A stretch of 10,463 nt of DNA from Cyclostephanos tholiformis (Eukaryota; Bacillariophyta; Thalassiosirophyceae; Thalassiosirales; Thalassiosiraceae). Below, piece by piece: positions 7,614 to 10,463 of the stretch. Below the pieces are notes generated by a model. That model made no database searches. It was given only the letters and a program-made list of their open reading frames with translations, and had not been told where the DNA came from. Both the position numbers and the translations under genes were made by a program. The stretch covers positions 1 through 10,463 of the forward strand of contig JALLPB010001275.1 in assembly GCA_036939975.1 (NCBI GenBank), read 5' to 3'. Numbering within the stretch: the stretch's first letter is position 1; each line of letters begins with the position of its first letter.

Positions 7614-8001
7614 TGTGGGCATACTGAACATAATTATAAGTAGACAGCACATTGCATGTTGAAGAGATTAACACGACAATATGTTATAAATGAAATCCAA
7701 AAATTTTATGTATGGATGTATTGCGTGCGCTACTTTACCTGAAATTTTGTCCCCAGTACACAAGGACATTTGTACTTGAATACTCTCTACAGGTGAAACA
7801 TAAAAGACTCGGTTTCGGATTTCGCTATTATTGGTAAGGAATATCATTTCAAGAAACCTTTCAGCTATGTTCTAATCATAAGTGATTTAGAATGGAAATT
7901 CTCCCAAAAATCCAATAGGGTAATATAATATATCTATTGCCTAACCGTCGTGGCTGTAAGATGAAAACTCGGCTTAGTCGTTGGCGTACAAGTTCTATTG
8001 G
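7614..8001. other. Convergent 3' intergenic spacer
   Basis: These 388 bp separate the stop codons of two facing genes, so both 3' untranslated regions must fit here. The sequence is AT-rich. No canonical AATAAA is seen on the plus strand after the reductase stop; TATAAATGAAA near 7685 is the closest. No gene, RNA structure or repeat stands out. Confidence 0.4.
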
Positions 8002-9930
8002 CTAGGTTGGTTTGGATGGCTTTCTTGTTGGCATTGATGATGGCTTCCTCGTTGGTCGTGCTGATGACGGCTTACTCGTTGGCCTTGCTGATGATGGCTT
8101 GCTTGTTGGCTTTGCAGATGACGGCTTGGCAGTCGGCGATTTAGTTGTTGGGTTAGCAGTTGGCGATTTAGTTGTTGGGTTTGCAGTTGGCGATATAGTT
8201 GTGGGCCTTGCTGATGACGGCTTGGCAGTGGGTGATTTAGTTGTTGGATATGCACTTGGGCTTCGACTTGTTGGTTTCGCAGTAGGTACCAAAGTGGGCC
8301 TTGATGTTGGCACATGAGTCAAGGGCAATGTGCTCGTCAATGGCCGACTCCCCTCCAGCATCAATTGTGCCTCGCCGGTCAAACGAAGGTACCAATCCGA
8401 GGGCAAACTAATTCCATCGGCATCTAAGCCCAACCAACCATCCGTCGGAAGTGGAAGGTCGCTCTTTCTCGCGGTGACTTTGAAGATAGCGGTGCCCTCG
8501 TCAACCTCATCGAATTGAGCACAAAAAATAGTCGTGATGTCGGTATTGGACGCATATTTATAGGCCTGATTCCACATGAAGTTTCCGCCTCTTCGTGGTA
8601 CGGAGTTGATAGGTGGTCGGGGGTCAGATTGACTCTTGAGGTTGTGCCAACTGAATCCCGGCCATATGGTGGGCATGTATCGTATCCCCCTTTGCTTACA
8701 ATATGCAACATCATTGGCAATATAGTTTGAGTAATACGTATCAAAAGTAGTTGCATCGCTCCATCGTCCCACATGCCAAGGATGGATTCCATCCAAAGAA
8801 TCATAAATATTCTTCCATGCCGTTCCCGTCCTGGAATCGCCGACCTGATCCCGCCACCTTCCCGGAACCCCACCGATGAAAAATACTCTATATTTCCCCG
8901 CGACGGTGGATTGAAACCAATTGATGAGATTTTGCACCCCAGTGGTATCGTCAACCGGTATACTCGTAAATCCTATCCCATAGACGTGTAATACGGGCAA
9001 ACCGTTCTGATGTATGTATTGGCTACTGCTCGTGATTCCCTCGCCGTCCACGAGATTAATCCAATCGTTCTTCAACCGCTCCAGGACATCGTTGCCATTT
9101 CCGGCTATATCGTACGATACGGCAAACAATCGTCCCGTCGCCTCCGCGGCATCCCTCACGTTACGCAAGATCATAGTCCTCGTCGCGTGTATGGGAGTAT
9201 TCCCGGAGTCCGTCATGAACCTATGATGGAACACGCCGGATATGCCGTGGGTCGCCATCCATTGAAAATGCCTCAATACGACGTTCGGCCTCGCGCTCGA
9301 GAAGAATTTCGCGTACGTGCCATCCGGCATCTTCACCCCCGATATCATCAAGTCGCCGGGGTCATATTCGTCGATCGCGGGATAAAAATCCACCATGACA
9401 TCCTCGTACGCGGGAGCCGTCACGTTGACTCGGAACCAATGTCTCCATCTCTTTATCGGCGCGCCATCGCCCGGGAATCCGTACCATCCCTGATAACCGC
9501 ATATGATCCGCTCGTCGAGCATGTCGATCGCCGAGGTAACGGCCGTGGCCTCGACGGTAGGGTCGGCGAATATGTTCGAAATCTCGCCCAAGACCGAATC
9601 TCCTCCCACTTCATCGACGCCGGGAATGTCGTGCTCTCGGCCATCGGCATCGGCATCGGCATCGGCATCGGCATCGGCATCGGACTCTGACTCGACGGGA
9701 ATGTACGATGTCGAAATGATGGCCCCCGCATCATCGTCATTCGTTATGCCCCCGCCGTCGTCGTCGTAATCAACATACAGATAGTGAGAGATGGATTCGA
9801 GGTAATCGGTGTTATCCACCCCGCCCGGAATGACATGTGCCTCGAAGAGGTTGGTGGCGGCGGAGGCTACGGCGAGATCGCGATCGGGACCAATTATCCC
9901 GACGGCGATGAATGCTAAGAAGAATCTCAT
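8002..9930 (-). CDS. Secreted glycoside hydrolase, GH71/GH99-like, with Pro/Thr-rich tail (642 aa)
   Basis: The protein starts MRFFLAFIAVGIIG, an N-terminal signal peptide with a possible cut after ASA (residue 24), so it should enter the secretory pathway. A variable acidic linker with an Asp-Ala run follows. The catalytic region begins near residue 140 with ICGYQGWYG, then HWFRVNV and DFYPAIDEYDP, VLRHFQWMATHGISGVFHHR, PWHVGRWSD, MPTIWPGFSWHN and QFDEVDEGTAIFK. These match the TIM-barrel pattern of GH71/GH99-like proteins, which cleave alpha-linked mannose or glucan chains. Glu475 and Glu478 (E-x-x-E in DEVDEGT) sit where GH99 enzymes have their catalytic pair. Residues 541-642 are Pro/Thr/Ser/Lys repeats, typical of diatom wall- or surface-associated proteins. 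Substrate is not predictable. It converges on the reductase gene. ATG 9930 has an AAAACGAA leader and no better start upstream; no intron is needed. Confidence 0.8.
   Translation of the reverse strand: MRFFLAFIAVGIIGPDRDLAVASAATNLFEAHVIPGGVDNTDYLESISHYLYVDYDDDGGGITNDDDAGAIISTSYIPVESESDADADADADADADGREHDIPGVDEVGGDSVLGEISNIFADPTVEATAVTSAIDMLDERIICGYQGWYGFPGDGAPIKRWRHWFRVNVTAPAYEDVMVDFYPAIDEYDPGDLMISGVKMPDGTYAKFFSSARPNVVLRHFQWMATHGISGVFHHRFMTDSGNTPIHATRTMILRNVRDAAEATGRLFAVSYDIAGNGNDVLERLKNDWINLVDGEGITSSSQYIHQNGLPVLHVYGIGFTSIPVDDTTGVQNLINWFQSTVAGKYRVFFIGGVPGRWRDQVGDSRTGTAWKNIYDSLDGIHPWHVGRWSDATTFDTYYSNYIANDVAYCKQRGIRYMPTIWPGFSWHNLKSQSDPRPPINSVPRRGGNFMWNQAYKYASNTDITTIFCAQFDEVDEGTAIFKVTARKSDLPLPTDGWLGLDADGISLPSDWYLRLTGEAQLMLEGSRPLTSTLPLTHVPTSRPTLVPTAKPTSRSPSAYPTTKSPTAKPSSARPTTISPTANPTTKSPTANPTTKSPTAKPSSAKPTSKPSSARPTSKPSSARPTRKPSSMPTRKPSKPT
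8005..8310 (-). repeat. Degenerate Pro-Thr-x-x-Pro-Ser/Thr repeat tract
   Basis: The last 102 residues of the hydrolase are built from units such as KPTS, KSPTAKPSS, ARPT and NPTT, with a Lys or Arg every few residues. At DNA level the repeated core on the plus strand is GGCGATTTAGTTGTTGG and GCTGATGACGGCTT with variants, for example around 8138, 8162 and 8186. The tract is basic, disordered and probably O-glycosylated. Comparable tails occur in many diatom extracellular proteins. Confidence 0.85.
9642..9683 (-). repeat. (CATCGG)7 hexanucleotide repeat coding for Asp-Ala dipeptides
   Basis: Seven perfect tandem copies of CATCGG on the plus strand read on the minus strand as alternating Ala (GCC) and Asp (GAT) codons. 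They lie in the acidic linker between the signal peptide and the catalytic region of the hydrolase. The array is in frame, so copy-number change would not break the gene. Confidence 0.95.
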
Positions 9931-10432
9931 TTCGTTTTCGGGTCGTGCACTCCTACCGCCCTAGGGGATCGAGCATGGCACGGAACGAAGGGTGCGCCGC
10001 GCGTGCGAGTGGGGCGTTTTTTCTCTCTTGCACACGTGCGACGAGATGTGGTTCAAAGCGTGGGGAGTGTGTGTGTTTGGTTTGCGTTTTTTGGCCATGA
10101 CGCGTTCGGAAATTAATATTAAGAGGGAAAATAATAGAGACGACGTGGAAGGTGTAATTATTGTTTCCATCTCTCATTCTCGGGTCTTGTACGAGAGAGA
10201 GAAATAATTGGATGAGATAGGCCTCCTTTAGGCCACGGCGGTGGGGTGTGGTTCCTATTCCATCCCTTAAGTGGTTTCTCAATAAAACAACAAGTTGTAC
10301 TCTCGGCAGAGATTCTTATGACCCAAAAAATAATTGGGGGGCTCATTCTGGAGTGGTGGACAAGACTGATTTTTTGGCGGACAATACACCAAGCAAGGGC
10401 CTCTATCATCATATATTATAAAAGATTAAAGT

Positions 10433-10463
<31 letters not shown>
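9931..10463. promoter_or_regulatory. Upstream region of the hydrolase gene; no gene seen
   Basis: No coding region is supportable in these 533 bases. Read upstream from the hydrolase start on the minus strand, the first 170 bases are GC- and pyrimidine-rich. They hold a palindromic CACGTG (10033-10038), a possible bZIP/bHLH site about 100 bases from the ATG. Farther out are TTTTTGGCGG (10371-10380, E2F-like, identical to the 10-mer at 4047-4056) and TATAAAAG (10417-10424), which would suit a plus-strand promoter for a gene beyond the window. All are short matches without functional proof. Confidence 0.3.
10434..10463 (+). repeat. (TCG)10 microsatellite at the window edge
   Basis: Ten perfect TCG units run to the last base, so the true length is unknown. 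If translated it would give poly-Ser, poly-Arg or poly-Val on the plus strand. It begins 10 bases after the TATA-like TATAAAAG, so it could lie in a leader or the start of a coding region outside the window. Confidence 0.9.

Noticed and set aside
8012..8317. Plus-strand Gly/Val/Asp repeat protein of about 100 codons
   Set aside because: It is the antisense of the Pro/Thr tail repeats; the repetitive DNA keeps several frames open.
9010..9690. 226-codon plus-strand open frame opposite the hydrolase
   Set aside because: It is the antisense shadow of the hydrolase; its Ile-Gly repeat at the end is just the CATCGG array read in reverse. The minus strand gives a coherent protein with signal peptide and catalytic motifs.
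10434..10463. TCG run as a possible CRISPR-like or telomeric repeat
   Set aside because: A 3-bp perfect unit without spacers is a simple microsatellite; it fits neither a CRISPR array nor a telomere repeat.

Overview
The window looks like nuclear DNA of a centric diatom (Thalassiosirales-like). The pointers are: large intronless genes with TCG/CGA-rich codon use; a long ferric-reductase-type flavocytochrome padded with acidic and serine runs; a secreted protein ending in the Pro-Thr-rich repeats common in diatom surface proteins; and degenerate DDE transposons of types seen in diatom genomes. The assignment is inferred from protein character only; no marker gene is present.

Positions 1 to about 3870 are an AT-richer graveyard of mobile elements. 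Positions 1-779 hold a PIF/Harbinger-type transposase on the plus strand whose D, D and E catalytic residues are still visible, but which is broken by a 7-bp tandem duplication and five stop codons. Facing it on the minus strand (905 to about 1729) is a broken copy of the Myb/SANT-like partner protein of such elements. Together they form the right part of a two-gene Harbinger element whose left end lies outside the window. From 2263 to 3033 there is a long reading frame with one stop, faintly like the core-binding region of tyrosine-recombinase-like proteins; this is a weak call. It is followed by a minus-strand Asn/Asp/Lys-rich remnant (3000-3455) and a second, unrelated DDE transposase remnant (3388-3838) with an internal deletion.

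Positions 4092-7613 (plus) encode the main gene: a ferric reductase / NADPH-oxidase superfamily membrane protein of about 1173 residues. It has two HX13H heme-ligand pairs, an HPFT flavin motif, a GGVGIA nucleotide motif and a C-terminal CGP motif. It would pass electrons from cytosolic NADPH through FAD and two hemes across a membrane, most likely to ferric iron. Positions 8002-9930 (minus) encode a secreted glycoside hydrolase of the GH71/GH99-like group with a Pro/Thr/Ser/Lys-rich tail. The two genes converge, with 388 bp between their stop codons. Their 5' halves are visibly CpG-rich and their 3' halves AT-richer, giving a mirrored composition gradient. A functional link (reductive iron uptake beside cell-surface glycan processing) is possible, but nothing in the sequence demands it.

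The last 530 bases are the upstream region of the hydrolase gene and end in a (TCG)10 microsatellite at the window edge. I found no CRISPR array, tRNA, rRNA or defence system. The most interesting items are the enlarged nucleotide-binding half of the reductase, with two extra hydrophobic segments, and the decay pattern of the transposons.
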